In this document: piece after piece, positions 17,996 to 27,351 of the stretch
Layout of the letters: the number at the start of each line of letters is the position of its first letter
Position numbering within the stretch: the first letter of the stretch is position 1
NCBI RefSeq assembly: GCF_000426725.1
Contig: NZ_KE384562.1
Span: 10,186-74,185 of the forward strand
Source of the DNA: Sporocytophaga myxococcoides DSM 11118
Lineage (GTDB): Bacteria; Bacteroidota; Bacteroidia; Cytophagales; Cytophagaceae
DNA length: 64,000 bases
Reading direction: 5' to 3'
Notes under the pieces: generated by a model
Databases searched by the model: none
What the model was told of the DNA's origin: nothing
Seen by the model: only the letters and a program-made list of their open reading frames with translations
Translations under genes and position numbers: made by a program

Positions 17996-20242
17996 ATGCA
18001 AACACCAGATTCAACTAATCCTCAGTTTGAATTGGCAGTACAATTTGTCAATAATACTTCACAGAATATTTTTCTTACAGGGAAAGCCGGTACAGGGAAA
18101 ACTACTTTTCTAAAACATATAAAGCAACATTCTCATAAGAAGCTAGCAGTAATAGCACCAACAGGAATTGCTGCCATCAATGCAGGAGGCGTTACTGTGC
18201 ATTCATTTTTTCAACTTCCTTTTGGTAGCTTTTTACCGCTTGGGAGTAACAATGAAATGCCTGAAGGTAATTTTTTTAACCGCCATATGCTTTTAAAGCA
18301 ACTTCGGTTTGGCGGAATGAAAAGAAGGTTATTGTTGGAGCTTGAGTTGATTATTATTGATGAAGTTTCCATGCTCAGGAGCGATTTGCTGGATGCGATA
18401 GATTTAATATTAAAGCATGTTAGAAAGCAATCCAATATACCATTCGGAGGAGTACAATTAGTCTTTATTGGTGATCTCTTGCAGTTGCCTCCGGTGGTCA
18501 ATGATGAAGATTGGAAAATACTTAAACAGTTTTATACAAGCCCGTTCTTTTTTGATGCACAGGTTTTGAAAACAGCACCTCCTCAATACCTGGAGCTAAA
18601 GAAAATATATCGTCAGACAAATGACGTTTTTATAGGCCTGTTGAACAGACTTAGAAATGATCAGGTTCTGCAACAAGATCTGGATTTGTTAAATAGTTAT
18701 TACCGTCCTGAATTCAAGCCTCAAATACAGGAAGAGTACATTACGCTCACAACACATAATAGGAAAGCAGAAGAGATTAACCAGAGAGAGTTGAATAAAC
18801 TTGAAGGCGAAGCGCATATTTATAAAGCAGAATTGAAAGGAGACTTTAATGAAAAAACGGTAACTGCAGAAGTAGAGCTCTTACTTAAAGAAGGGGCTCA
18901 GATCATGTTTATCAAAAATGACAAAGGAGAGAATAAAAAATTTTACAATGGGAAATTAGGTGTTATTAACAGACTTGAAAAGGATGCAGTGTATGTTCGC
19001 TTCTCTGCTGCTGATGATGAATTCAAGGTAGAGAAAGAGACATGGAATAATGTTCGCTATAATTTCAATAAGGAAACAGATGCTATTGAAGAAGAGGTGT
19101 TAGGATCTTTTACTCAGTATCCTCTAAGGCTCGCTTGGGCCATTACTATTCATAAGAGTCAGGGTTTAACCTTTTCAAAAGCAATAGTAGATGCCGGAGA
19201 ATCTTTTGCACCCGGACAGGTTTATGTAGCACTGAGCCGCCTGATCTCTTTGGATGGATTGGTCCTTTATTCAAAAATAAGGTTAGATTCTATCAATACA
19301 GATCAGCATGCGCTGGACTTTGCTCTATTGGAAAGGGATGATCAAAGTCTGCATCAGGATCTTAAAGAAGGTGAGAAACAATATGTGCACGCTAAGCTTC
19401 TTGAAGTGTTCAATTTTGCTGCACTTTCCGATGTTATGGAGCAGTTCAGTACAAGCATGTTTGATAGAAGATTGACATTTCTGGATGAAGCCACTGAATT
19501 AGCAAAATCTCTTTTAGAGAAAGCAAAAGCTATGGAAGTTGTAGCCGAAAAGTTTGTAAGACAAATGGAGCAGCTTTTGAAGACAGCATCTGATGATAAA
19601 TATGCAAGTTTACGGGAAAGGGTAGATGCTGCTGGAAAGTATTTTTTAGAATCCATGCAAAAGGAGCTTTTCACACCTCTTGAATATCATTATGATGATG
19701 TGAAAAAACTGAAGAAGGTAAAGCAATATTTACAGGATCTTAATGAAGTTTCTGATTTGATTAAGAGAAAGAAATACCAGCTTGAGCAAGCAATGCAGTT
19801 AACAGAAGGCTTAGCTTTCGGATCAGATCCTGTTGCACTATTAAAGGAGGTACAGCTATCAGGGAAAAATAGACTGGAGAGAGGGAAGGAAAAGCCAGTG
19901 ATACAATTGCCAAGAGTGAAGGCAAAGAAAGGCGATACACATAGGTTGAGCCTTGAGTTGTTCAGGCAGGGTAAGCCAATAGAGAAAATAGCAGAAGAAA
20001 GAGGTCTTAACATAAGCACTATTGAAGGTCACCTCGCTTCGTTTATTTTTACCGGAGAGGTAGCAGTGGAGGAAATTGTAAAGGAAGATAAACTGAAAGT
20101 TATCGTAGCTGTAATCGAGGAAATGGGAGATATGAGGACTGCTGTATATAAAGAAAGATTAGGAGAAAATTATAGTTATAGCGAAATAACGGCAGTTATG
20201 AATTGGAGAGCAAAAATGGCAACAGGGATTAAAGAGGATTAA
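17996..20242 (+). CDS. PIF1-like DNA helicase with C-terminal HTH domain
   Basis: A 748-residue superfamily 1 helicase. The N-terminal motor has Walker A GKAGTGKT (~29-36), motif Ia IAPTGIAAINAGGVTVHSFF, Walker B LIIIDEVSML, motif III GDLLQLPPV and the C-terminal WAITIHKSQGLTFSKAIVD and QVYVALSR motifs, as in PIF1/RecD-type enzymes that move 5' to 3' on DNA. A charged helical linker (~490-640) follows. The C-terminus (~655-745) carries an HTH_40-like domain (LELFRQGKPIEKIAEERGL, then NISTIEGHL), as also found at the end of some RecQ proteins. This helicase-HTH arrangement is widespread in Bacteroidota, with likely roles in replication or recombination. It stands alone, with no operon partner. 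Confidence 0.92.
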   Translation: MQTPDSTNPQFELAVQFVNNTSQNIFLTGKAGTGKTTFLKHIKQHSHKKLAVIAPTGIAAINAGGVTVHSFFQLPFGSFLPLGSNNEMPEGNFFNRHMLLKQLRFGGMKRRLLLELELIIIDEVSMLRSDLLDAIDLILKHVRKQSNIPFGGVQLVFIGDLLQLPPVVNDEDWKILKQFYTSPFFFDAQVLKTAPPQYLELKKIYRQTNDVFIGLLNRLRNDQVLQQDLDLLNSYYRPEFKPQIQEEYITLTTHNRKAEEINQRELNKLEGEAHIYKAELKGDFNEKTVTAEVELLLKEGAQIMFIKNDKGENKKFYNGKLGVINRLEKDAVYVRFSAADDEFKVEKETWNNVRYNFNKETDAIEEEVLGSFTQYPLRLAWAITIHKSQGLTFSKAIVDAGESFAPGQVYVALSRLISLDGLVLYSKIRLDSINTDQHALDFALLERDDQSLHQDLKEGEKQYVHAKLLEVFNFAALSDVMEQFSTSMFDRRLTFLDEATELAKSLLEKAKAMEVVAEKFVRQMEQLLKTASDDKYASLRERVDAAGKYFLESMQKELFTPLEYHYDDVKKLKKVKQYLQDLNEVSDLIKRKKYQLEQAMQLTEGLAFGSDPVALLKEVQLSGKNRLERGKEKPVIQLPRVKAKKGDTHRLSLELFRQGKPIEKIAEERGLNISTIEGHLASFIFTGEVAVEEIVKEDKLKVIVAVIEEMGDMRTAVYKERLGENYSYSEITAVMNWRAKMATGIKED

Positions 20243-20305
20243 TAATAGAACTAGGAAAGCTATCTGAAATTTAGAGAGCGAAAAGTTTTTCCTACTGAAA
20301 TAAAT

Positions 20306-20566
20306 TATAGGATTAGTTTTTTTAACTTTTGACATTAAGGTAATGAGTACAGAAATTTATAATACGTCCCATTATATTAGTTTTGTCACTTTTCTCCTTG
20401 ATGAGAAAAGTAACCAAAAGAATCAAGGGCTGTGAGGAAATTTGCTAAAATTTCAGTTCGTTACGCTAAAAATTTTGAAACTCGTCCTCCTGCGTCGGCC
20501 TCAAACATCAAAATTTTTGGCCGCTTCACTCACTGAAATTTCTTAACGCAATTTCCTCAAGGCCCG
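20306..20566. repeat. ~260-bp dispersed repeat, copy 1
   Basis: Nearly identical to 21822-22080 in the same orientation, and its left end is found again at 6127-6205. The right part (20427-20565) is one long imperfect inverted repeat: GGGC-TGTGAGGAAATT pairs with AATTTCCTC-AAGGCCC, and inside it AAAAATTTTGA pairs with TCAAAATTTTT. Transcribed, it would form a ~140-nt hairpin. It contains no gene. The rest of the 20243-20779 gap is AT-rich and featureless. Confidence 0.88.
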
Positions 20567-20779
20567 GACAGGTAAGCAAAAGAGACCAAAAGCATTAATC
20601 AAGATAAATTATTAGATTTTTTTGCCTTAAGAAATCAAAAAAGTATATTAGTCTGATAATGAAATTTTTTTGTACATCTAAAAATGACTTCAAAGTATTT
20701 TTTAGATTGATTTTGTACTACTTTTTTACAGAATAGCCGTAAAAGAAAATTACTTTTAATTGATTAATAGGAACATAAA

Positions 20780-21286
20780 ATGGTTTTAAACGAAAAACAA
20801 AAAGCAAGAATTCTCTCTGCTTTCTCATCTGGAAATTTTAATCTGCAGAATGAAATTAGTAATCTGGAAAATGAAGGGTTTACCAAAGAAGATGCCACCA
20901 GTCAGATTCAAGCTGTGATTCGGCAAAAGCTTTTTGATGAACAGGTAAATAAGGAATCAACTGAAGATTACGAAAAGCTGGCTGCATTTGGTTTAATTTT
21001 TTTAGGATTAATCGGTCCTCTTTTTAATATAGAAAACTTTCTGTGGTATTTTTTTGCCTCTGTTATAGCCGCCGTAGGAGGGTATCTGGCATATAAGGAT
21101 AAACCCTTTGGCGGAGCTGTAAGAAGCTTTACCTTCGTTGTACTGATTCCGTTTTTCTATAACTGGTATGTCTCCGGAAGATCTTCAATTATAAAAATAG
21201 AACTTTTAATACCTGTTGGATTAGCAATACTACTAGCGTATCCTACTGGATGGTTGGTCTCAAATATGTTAAAGGAAAATAACTGA
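20780..21286 (+). CDS. Small integral membrane protein
   Basis: A 168-residue protein of no recognised family. A soluble amphipathic N-terminus (~1-65) has a repeating N-E-x-x-x-L-E-N-E-G-F-T-K-E-D-A pattern suggesting helical hairpins. It is followed by three or four membrane helices (AAFGLIFLGLIGPLF, FLWYFFASVIAAVGGYLAY, SFTFVVLIPFFYNWYV, LLIPVGLAILLAYPTGWLV). The next membrane-protein gene starts 11 bp after its stop, so they are probably co-transcribed, and the pair lies between two ~260-bp repeats. Function unknown. Confidence 0.75.
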   Translation: MVLNEKQKARILSAFSSGNFNLQNEISNLENEGFTKEDATSQIQAVIRQKLFDEQVNKESTEDYEKLAAFGLIFLGLIGPLFNIENFLWYFFASVIAAVGGYLAYKDKPFGGAVRSFTFVVLIPFFYNWYVSGRSSIIKIELLIPVGLAILLAYPTGWLVSNMLKENN

Positions 21287-21296
21287 TTTTTTGTCA

Positions 21297-21779
21297 ATGG
21301 AAAAACATGTACTAAATGAACGTCTTAAAAGGATAGAGCCTCTTGAGACATTGTGCCAGTTCTGTAATAGCAAACATTCAACAAATATGAATTTGAATTA
21401 TTTTGTTCCTCTCTTCAAGGAGCAGGATAGGACAAATTTAGTTGTATATAGTTCTGTGAAGTTCAAACAAATATCTGTAGGGATTCCAAGATGCGCTTAT
21501 TGTTATAAAATTCATAGCGAAACAAAGGTTAAAACATGGGCAATAAGTCTTTTGGCGGGAGCAATTCTCACTGTGATGGGCTTTTACATGTGGGGACCTT
21601 ATGGAGTATTTTCCTTTATCGGATTTTTTATGGCCGCTCTTCTTACTCCAATGTTTATAACAGATGTAATTATTAAAAAGAAAGGTATACTGCCTCCTCA
21701 GGAAGGAGCGAAGAAAGATGTACTTGTTCAGGACTTTGTTATCAGCGGCTGGTCATTGACTCAACCTTCTCCAAGGTAG
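21297..21779 (+). CDS. Small membrane protein with paired Cys motifs
   Basis: A 160-residue protein. The reading frame opens at a TTG (21291) but the ATG at 21297 is the better start. Two cysteine pairs, C-x-x-C in CQFCNSKH near residue 20 and C-x-x-C in CAYCYKIH near residue 65, could together hold a zinc ion on the cytoplasmic side. Two membrane helices follow (TWAISLLAGAILTVMGFYMW and GVFSFIGFFMAALLTPMFI). It is 11 bp from the upstream membrane-protein gene, consistent with a two-gene operon. No family recognised; metal binding is inferred from the cysteine spacing. Confidence 0.72.
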   Translation: MEKHVLNERLKRIEPLETLCQFCNSKHSTNMNLNYFVPLFKEQDRTNLVVYSSVKFKQISVGIPRCAYCYKIHSETKVKTWAISLLAGAILTVMGFYMWGPYGVFSFIGFFMAALLTPMFITDVIIKKKGILPPQEGAKKDVLVQDFVISGWSLTQPSPR

Positions 21780-21821
21780 TATTATCAATATAAGGTTAAA
21801 TAAAAACTTTTAGATATATTT

Positions 21822-22080
21822 TATAGGATTAGGGTTTTATTCCCGTCATTAAGGTGTTGAATAGGGAAATTTATAATATGTCCCATTATATTAGTTTTGT
21901 CACTTTTCTCCTTGATGAGAAAAGTAACCAAAAGAATCAAGGGCTGTGAGGAAATTTGCTAAAATTTCAGTTCGTTACGCTAAAAATTTTGAAACTCGTC
22001 CTCCTTCGTCGGCCTCAAACATCAAAATTTTTGGCCGCTTCACTCACTGAAATTTCTTAACGCAATTTCCTCAAGGCCCT
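21822..22080. repeat. ~260-bp dispersed repeat, copy 2
   Basis: Direct repeat of 20306-20566, with the same large hairpin at 21941-22079 (GGGCTGTGAGG pairing toward CCTCAAGGCCC). A few substitutions separate the copies, mostly in the left 50 bp. The two copies bracket the two membrane-protein genes at 20780-21779. Confidence 0.88.
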
Positions 22081-22138
22081 CCGAGAACTAAAGTATTAAT
22101 CCATATATTTGATTTAAAAGCAATAAATAAAAAAATGA

Positions 22139-22168
22139 ATCCCCGGAATATCACTTCCGGGGATTTTT
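22139..22168. terminator. Bidirectional terminator
   Basis: A perfect 10-bp stem, ATCCCCGGAA (22139-22148) with TTCCGGGGAT (22155-22164), followed by Ts on the plus strand; the minus strand also meets a T-rich stretch a few bases on. It serves the minus-strand glycosidase-like gene that ends at 22175. Confidence 0.8.
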
Positions 22169-22174
22169 GTCAAG

Positions 22175-25100
22175 TCACTTTTGAATTGTTGCTCTTATTA
22201 TGGTTCCTCTTTCAGTAGTTACTTCCAACATATAAATTCCAGTCTTTATTACTGGTGGGAGTATTCTGAATGTGCCTGCATTGGTCTTTTGAACTTCTGC
22301 AAAATACTTGAATCCCAGTGTTGAAACTAAAACCGCTTCAGCTACAATTTCTTCTTCATTAATAAATGTTATTTTTAACTCGTTTTCAAATGGGTTCGGA
22401 TATATCGAGTATTGTTGGCTGGATTCACGTGCACTTAAAGTTGCTGTTGATGTAACAGTGAAGAAAATTGTCAATGTGTCGAGCAAAGTGCCCTGTGCAT
22501 TGGTTTGAGAATAAGCATAGCCTTTTAACCTATGTACACCTAACGGAGGTGTCCATGAGTTATAATTTCCATTATTGTCTCCTGTCATAGCGTATGGTGC
22601 AGTATTTTCAATTCTTCCGCTTACTCCATCCAGTTCAAATTTGATGCATCCGAATCCAGATGGAGCTGTGTTGGCTCTTATATTCAGATTGCCGCCTGTG
22701 ACATTTCTATTGATAATACTATTGTTGGGTATTGGATCAAAGCCAGCGACAGGTTGCTCTGTATTCGCATTGATAAGTGTAAAGCTTTGCAGGTAATCAG
22801 GTCCGGAGGTTACGCTAATCTGAACGGAGTCTTGTGAGTAAGCTGTTGAATCATCATAAGCTTTTATTCTTATTATATGTGTTCCTGTCTGAAGATTTAG
22901 GATTGGGAAAGAATAAGATGGGACAGAGTCTTTTCCTAATAATAAATTGTCAAAGTAAAATTCCATATATTTAATTACCCCATCAGGATCACTGGCTGTT
23001 GCAGTTACTGTAGTGTTTGCCCCAGTTGTAAAGTTGGATAAGTTAGCAGGAAAAGTTATATGCGCTAAAGGCAACTGATTTGGTTTTTTGATCACCTTTA
23101 TAAGCACAGAGTCTGTTGCAAATGCTAATGAATCATCATATGCTTTTGCCATGAAGTGATAGGTGCCTTGCGGAAGGTTATTAATATCGACAGCATATGA
23201 TGCTATGCTGTCTGTGCCTATAAGCAAGTTGTTCTGATAAAACTCTACATATTTAATATAACCATCGTTATCAGTTGCTGTAGCGTTTATTGTAAAGTTA
23301 GTTCCATAGGTGATTTCTGAGTTGTCTTCAGGTGAAGTAATATTGACACTCGGTACCTGGTTGGGAAAATCTTTTATGATAATATTTACCGAATCTGAAG
23401 CTGTGGCTAATGCATTATCAGTTGCTTTTACTTTGATGTCGTGTGTACCTATTGTTAATCCTCCTGTAGAATAAGTATAAGGAGAAATTAAATCTGTAAA
23501 TATTAGTGAATCGTCCAGGTAAAACTCCACTTTGGAGATTGTTCCATTAGCATCCTGTGCATTGGCAATTATATTAATAGTTTGAGTACTTCCGAATGTT
23601 TGATTGGAGGTGGGACTCGTCAGGTTGACAGTTGGAGAAATGTTTGTACCCTCTTCTGAAAAGATGAAGAAGGCCCAATCGTTACTATTCGGAGATGTCA
23701 ATGTTTGATTGACTAATGATGTAGATTGATTTGTGAATTCTCCTGTAACAGGATTGTATATTCTGTACTTCCAGTTACCTGCTGGGATGTTCACAGTCGC
23801 AGTGCCTCCTTTGCTCAGGTAAGCGACATATTTTTTTTCTGTATTGCTTCCCAATAACCAGTTAGAGGCGCTGTTGGAAATATTTTGGTCCATTGGTTCC
23901 ATTGACTGAAATGGAAGGTAGCCGTAAAATAAATTAAGTGCATACTTTCCATAATTCCAGAATTTGTCTCTGCTTCTGAAATCTTCACAATCTAAATCAT
24001 CAATAGCTCTGGAGTTGTCATAACCGAAATACCAGTCATTTCCGCCGCCTCCTCCGGTAAGGTTTCCCCATAAAACGTTTTTTCTTAAGGTTACCTGATT
24101 ATTAACTGCCGGGCTGTCTGGATTTAATCCTCCGTTCACTTCATCATGTTCTATAACCCATTTATATCCCGCTTGAGCAGATAGGTTTCTCCATTTTATC
24201 GGAAGGCTATGACCGACTGTGTTTGGTTGTTGTAGGGATGTTCCATCAAAATTTATATCTCCCAGCAAAGGTGTATACAATTGATCCGGTGAAGTGGAAT
24301 TAGCTTTTGTATGCACTTTAACAGGGTGTTTATATGGATCGTTTTTTTTGAAGAAAGCGGCGTCAGCTTTTAATTGGGCAGTACTCCTGTTAGTTTCTTC
24401 TCCAAGATTCCATAATACGGCATTATGATGTGAAAACCTTGCAATCATCTCCCTATAATAGATAATACGTTCAATACCAAGATTACCGTTGTTGAGCATG
24501 CGATCATTTTCAGCTTCCTGAAAAACAAGTTGCAAGGTGATTCCTTTTTTTTCCATATGAGAAAATACAATCTCCCACTGATCTAGCTTGCTCACATCAT
24601 AGCGTTTTGTTTCCGTATATGTTGTCCATGGATAAACTTCACGTCCATCTCCATTTACATTCATAAGCAGAAAGAAAAATTCACTGATATCTTTTGATGA
24701 TAAATAATTGATAGCTCCTATGATACCTTTTCCTAAGCCATTTTTCCATGTAGTATCTCCGGCTTTCCAATCAGAAAGATGAGGGGCATAATGATGAAGA
24801 CCATCCGGAAGGTTATTAACTGTGCCGCCAGTGTGATCCTGGGTATTGTCAAATTCCCAGTATGCTAAGAAGTTTTCAGGACTTCCTGCTCCGTTTTTAA
24901 GAAAGTATGTACCTGTTCCTTTGAATTTATAATAATGCTCGTTATGATGTTCAAGCCATCCTTTCCCTCTGAAATCTTTTCCGCTTTTGTCAGATGCTGA
25001 TACAGAAAAAGACCCTGTTGTTCCGTCTATAGTAGCGATGGCACTTCCTGCAAGAGAGTCAGATGATGCTGCGATATTTGTACCATATCTGAATGAAGTT

Positions 25101-25426
25101 TTGTAGCTCCATGTACCTGTTTCAGGCGGATTGAAATTTACTTTCCATTTGTTGCCAGTGCTGTCAGAAGTATTGTGTGCATTACCGTCTGTTGCATAAT
25201 ATCCTGGAACGATATAGGTATGATTTCCTGAAGTGAAATATACGTTTAACCTATAATCGCTAAAAGGATTGATAATATCTTTTTCTGAAGTTGAAGGTCC
25301 TGTAAAAGTCAAAGTTACTTTATGCCATTGTTTCAATTCTCCTGTGATGGAAGGCTGAGATAGTATGACCAAAGGAGAAATGAAAAGATATATGAATGTT
25401 ATTGATTTACTGAAGTTATAATTCAT
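22175..25426 (-). CDS. T9SS-exported DUF5060/collagen-binding glycosidase-like protein
   Basis: A 1083-residue secreted protein. Order: signal peptide (~1-23); DUF5060-type beta domain (~25-150, ELKQWHKVTLTFTGP and FNPPETGTWSY); a TIM-barrel glycosidase-like domain (~155-490), with WNLGEETN as candidate acid/base site and VIEHDEVNGG as candidate nucleophile region; a putative collagen-binding-type domain (YVAYLSKGGTATVNIPAGNW); three Ig-like Big_7-type modules (LTSPTSNQTF, ITSPEDNSEI, ITFPANLSNF); a further beta domain; and a type-A T9SS sorting domain (YSIYPNPFENELKITF to the C-terminal IRATIQK). The family acts on polysaccharides in gut and soil Bacteroidota, but the substrate cannot be read here. 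It stands alone with a strong terminator after it. Confidence 0.85.
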   Translation of the reverse strand: MNYNFSKSITFIYLFISPLVILSQPSITGELKQWHKVTLTFTGPSTSEKDIINPFSDYRLNVYFTSGNHTYIVPGYYATDGNAHNTSDSTGNKWKVNFNPPETGTWSYKTSFRYGTNIAASSDSLAGSAIATIDGTTGSFSVSASDKSGKDFRGKGWLEHHNEHYYKFKGTGTYFLKNGAGSPENFLAYWEFDNTQDHTGGTVNNLPDGLHHYAPHLSDWKAGDTTWKNGLGKGIIGAINYLSSKDISEFFFLLMNVNGDGREVYPWTTYTETKRYDVSKLDQWEIVFSHMEKKGITLQLVFQEAENDRMLNNGNLGIERIIYYREMIARFSHHNAVLWNLGEETNRSTAQLKADAAFFKKNDPYKHPVKVHTKANSTSPDQLYTPLLGDINFDGTSLQQPNTVGHSLPIKWRNLSAQAGYKWVIEHDEVNGGLNPDSPAVNNQVTLRKNVLWGNLTGGGGGNDWYFGYDNSRAIDDLDCEDFRSRDKFWNYGKYALNLFYGYLPFQSMEPMDQNISNSASNWLLGSNTEKKYVAYLSKGGTATVNIPAGNWKYRIYNPVTGEFTNQSTSLVNQTLTSPNSNDWAFFIFSEEGTNISPTVNLTSPTSNQTFGSTQTINIIANAQDANGTISKVEFYLDDSLIFTDLISPYTYSTGGLTIGTHDIKVKATDNALATASDSVNIIIKDFPNQVPSVNITSPEDNSEITYGTNFTINATATDNDGYIKYVEFYQNNLLIGTDSIASYAVDINNLPQGTYHFMAKAYDDSLAFATDSVLIKVIKKPNQLPLAHITFPANLSNFTTGANTTVTATASDPDGVIKYMEFYFDNLLLGKDSVPSYSFPILNLQTGTHIIRIKAYDDSTAYSQDSVQISVTSGPDYLQSFTLINANTEQPVAGFDPIPNNSIINRNVTGGNLNIRANTAPSGFGCIKFELDGVSGRIENTAPYAMTGDNNGNYNSWTPPLGVHRLKGYAYSQTNAQGTLLDTLTIFFTVTSTATLSARESSQQYSIYPNPFENELKITFINEEEIVAEAVLVSTLGFKYFAEVQKTNAGTFRILPPVIKTGIYMLEVTTERGTIIRATIQK

Positions 25427-25533
25427 GGATTGGTTAGATTACAAGTGTGTAACCATCTTTTTTTTGTGAATGTTTTTGGCAGGGAAAAGGCTTTGCTTGT
25501 CAAATTTTTTAATAATTGTCGGGGCTTTATATA

Positions 25534-25573
25534 ACGTTTAAACAAACGTAAAACGAGCATCGTTATACTTTTG
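25534..25573 (+). promoter_or_regulatory. Candidate promoter and palindrome upstream of 25609
   Basis: TACTTTTG at 25566-25573 matches the TAnnTTTG -7 consensus and would start transcription ~30 bp before the barrel-protein ATG. No TTTG is at the right distance upstream. Instead a perfect inverted repeat, ACGTTT-AAAC-AAACGT (25534-25549), occupies that place and could be an activator site. The region is shared with the divergent glycosidase gene. Confidence 0.35.
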
Positions 25574-25608
25574 AAAAGCCTGTAAATCCTACGTTTTATC
25601 GAAATACT

Positions 25609-26517
25609 ATGAAAATTAATAACAATATATTATTGCTAACAATAATTTTATTTTTGTCAAGTGTGTCTTATTCTTTTGGAGGAGATGAAATACCGGAAAA
25701 TAAAAAGAAGAATAAAGTAAAGAATAAAGAGAATGCCCCGATTGGGTTAACATATAAGTCTGGTTTTAAAGGGAAGGACGATGGATTTCATGATTACTTT
25801 CTTACAGTTCAGCTTGGAGGTTTCTGGGCTTACAATGATGCTTCGGTGAAACTTAATTCACCTGAACTTGAAGGGACAGATATTGATCTTGAAAGGGATT
25901 TTGACTTAAGTAATAATAAGTTTTTCCCAAGAGCTGATGTGATCTTCAGAATAGGAAAACGTCATCAGATAGCAGCTTCTTTTTTTAGTCTTTCCAGAAA
26001 GAATTCTCTGGTGCTTGATAGGACAGTGTCGTTCGGTGATACTACGTTTTATGTAAACTCTGGTCTTGATGCAAAATTCAGACTTAATTCCTACGGTCTG
26101 GATTATAGATTTTCTATTATTAAAACTCCACTGTGGGAAGCAGGTGTATTGCTTGGTGCCAAAGCATTTGATGTATATGCCAGAGCAGAAGCACATCTGA
26201 ATGGTTTTAGCTATGGGGTTACAAAGCAATATTGGGCTCCCGTTCCTCTGCCAGGTGTACACGCTTTGGTTAATCTTGGTAAACATGTTGTACTACGAGG
26301 TATCGGAGACTATTTTCAACTTAATATAAATGACTGGGATTTTAAAGTATGGGAAGTAAGACCAGGAATTGAAATTTATCCGATAGAGAATGTTGGTCTT
26401 TCATTTTACTACCATTACCTTGTAGCAGATGTGAACAGAGTACCCGAAGAAGATATAAATGGTTATTTTAAGTATAAAATTAGTGCTGTTACCGGCCAGC
26501 TTGCTGTAAGATTCTAG
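25609..26517 (+). CDS. Outer-membrane beta-barrel protein
   Basis: A 302-residue protein with a signal peptide (hydrophobic core ~7-22, ending YSFGG), a short lysine-rich linker (NKKKNKVKNKEN) and then about ten amphipathic beta strands ending in the outer-membrane C-terminal signature GQLAVRF. A tract such as RADVIFRIGKRHQIAASFFSL shows the alternating pattern of a barrel. No close family recognised and no substrate can be inferred. It lies 140 bp upstream of a DUF4136 gene and near gadB, but no shared regulation is visible. Confidence 0.78.
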   Translation: MKINNNILLLTIILFLSSVSYSFGGDEIPENKKKNKVKNKENAPIGLTYKSGFKGKDDGFHDYFLTVQLGGFWAYNDASVKLNSPELEGTDIDLERDFDLSNNKFFPRADVIFRIGKRHQIAASFFSLSRKNSLVLDRTVSFGDTTFYVNSGLDAKFRLNSYGLDYRFSIIKTPLWEAGVLLGAKAFDVYARAEAHLNGFSYGVTKQYWAPVPLPGVHALVNLGKHVVLRGIGDYFQLNINDWDFKVWEVRPGIEIYPIENVGLSFYYHYLVADVNRVPEEDINGYFKYKISAVTGQLAVRF

Positions 26518-26657
26518 TCAAAGTTAAATGATATCATTTGATATTGAGCCATTAAAATAAAAAGGTTTTAATAGGATTTGTTTTTCAGGAATTGTTCAAA
26601 AAACGATTTTAAATTATTGACAGTTTTAAAAACGAGTGGTAACTCTAAAATAAGATT

Positions 26658-27221
26658 ATGAAAAAGGTCAATATATTTAATAGGATAGTTTTGATGTGTG
26701 GAATGCTGTTTGTTTGTGCAGCAAGTGTGTTTGCTCAAATATCATCAGATAAGGATCCGAATGCTGATTTCAGTCAGTTTAAAACCTTTGGCTTTAAACC
26801 CGGAACGGTTATAAATCAGGGAAAGACTGAAACGAATAATACCATTATGGATAATAAAGTTGATAACGCAGTTGCATCTGAGTTAACAGCGAAGGGGTTA
26901 AAAAGAGATGATAATAATCCTGATCTTATAATTACTTATTCAGCCGGTGCTCAAGAGAAAACAGAGCTTGAAGATGCAGGTCCTGGTTTTGCAGGTCCAG
27001 GTATATATGTAGCAGACGACTGGTGGGCGGATTCTTATGACGAGTTCTGGGCAAATACCTATAACGAAGGAACCTTAATGATCGATGTAAAAGATGCTCA
27101 AACAAATGATCTTGTTTATAGAGTATATGGCGCAGGCGAGGTTAAGAAGAAATCAAGCAAGCAGGATAAAGAAATCAACAAGATTGTTCAAAAGGGATTT
27201 AAAAAGTTCCCTACTCAATAA
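26658..27221 (+). CDS. DUF4136 domain protein
   Basis: A 187-residue protein with a cleavable signal peptide (hydrophobic core ~9-24, ending SVFAQ) followed by a DUF4136 domain: DFSQFKTFGFKPGT at its start, GLKRDDNNPDLIITYSAG in the middle and TLMIDVKDAQTNDLVYRVYGAGEV near the end, the usual three signatures. DUF4136 proteins are periplasmic or lipid-anchored envelope proteins of unknown function. Here there is no lipobox, whereas the relative at 45706 is a lipoprotein. A strong terminator directly downstream ends the transcript before gadB. Confidence 0.88.
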   Translation: MKKVNIFNRIVLMCGMLFVCAASVFAQISSDKDPNADFSQFKTFGFKPGTVINQGKTETNNTIMDNKVDNAVASELTAKGLKRDDNNPDLIITYSAGAQEKTELEDAGPGFAGPGIYVADDWWADSYDEFWANTYNEGTLMIDVKDAQTNDLVYRVYGAGEVKKKSSKQDKEINKIVQKGFKKFPTQ

Positions 27222-27243
27222 CGATCGATTACTTTGATAACGG

Positions 27244-27276
27244 AAACAGGTTGCAATTGATGCAACCTGTTTTTGT
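27244..27276 (+). terminator. Intrinsic terminator between the DUF4136 gene and gadB
   Basis: A perfect 12-bp stem, AAACAGGTTGCA (27244-27255) with TGCAACCTGTTT (27261-27272), continuing into Ts. It separates the DUF4136 transcript from gadB. Confidence 0.85.
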
Positions 27277-27351
27277 TTATGGGGGGCACTCCCTTACGGA
27301 TAACAATTTATTGTTGACGAGCCTTATTTTAAAGGGAAGAATTTGAAAGTT

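Noticed and set aside
22308-22796. Plus-strand frames within the glycosidase-like gene
   Set aside because: They are shadows of the minus-strand gene with no start signals.
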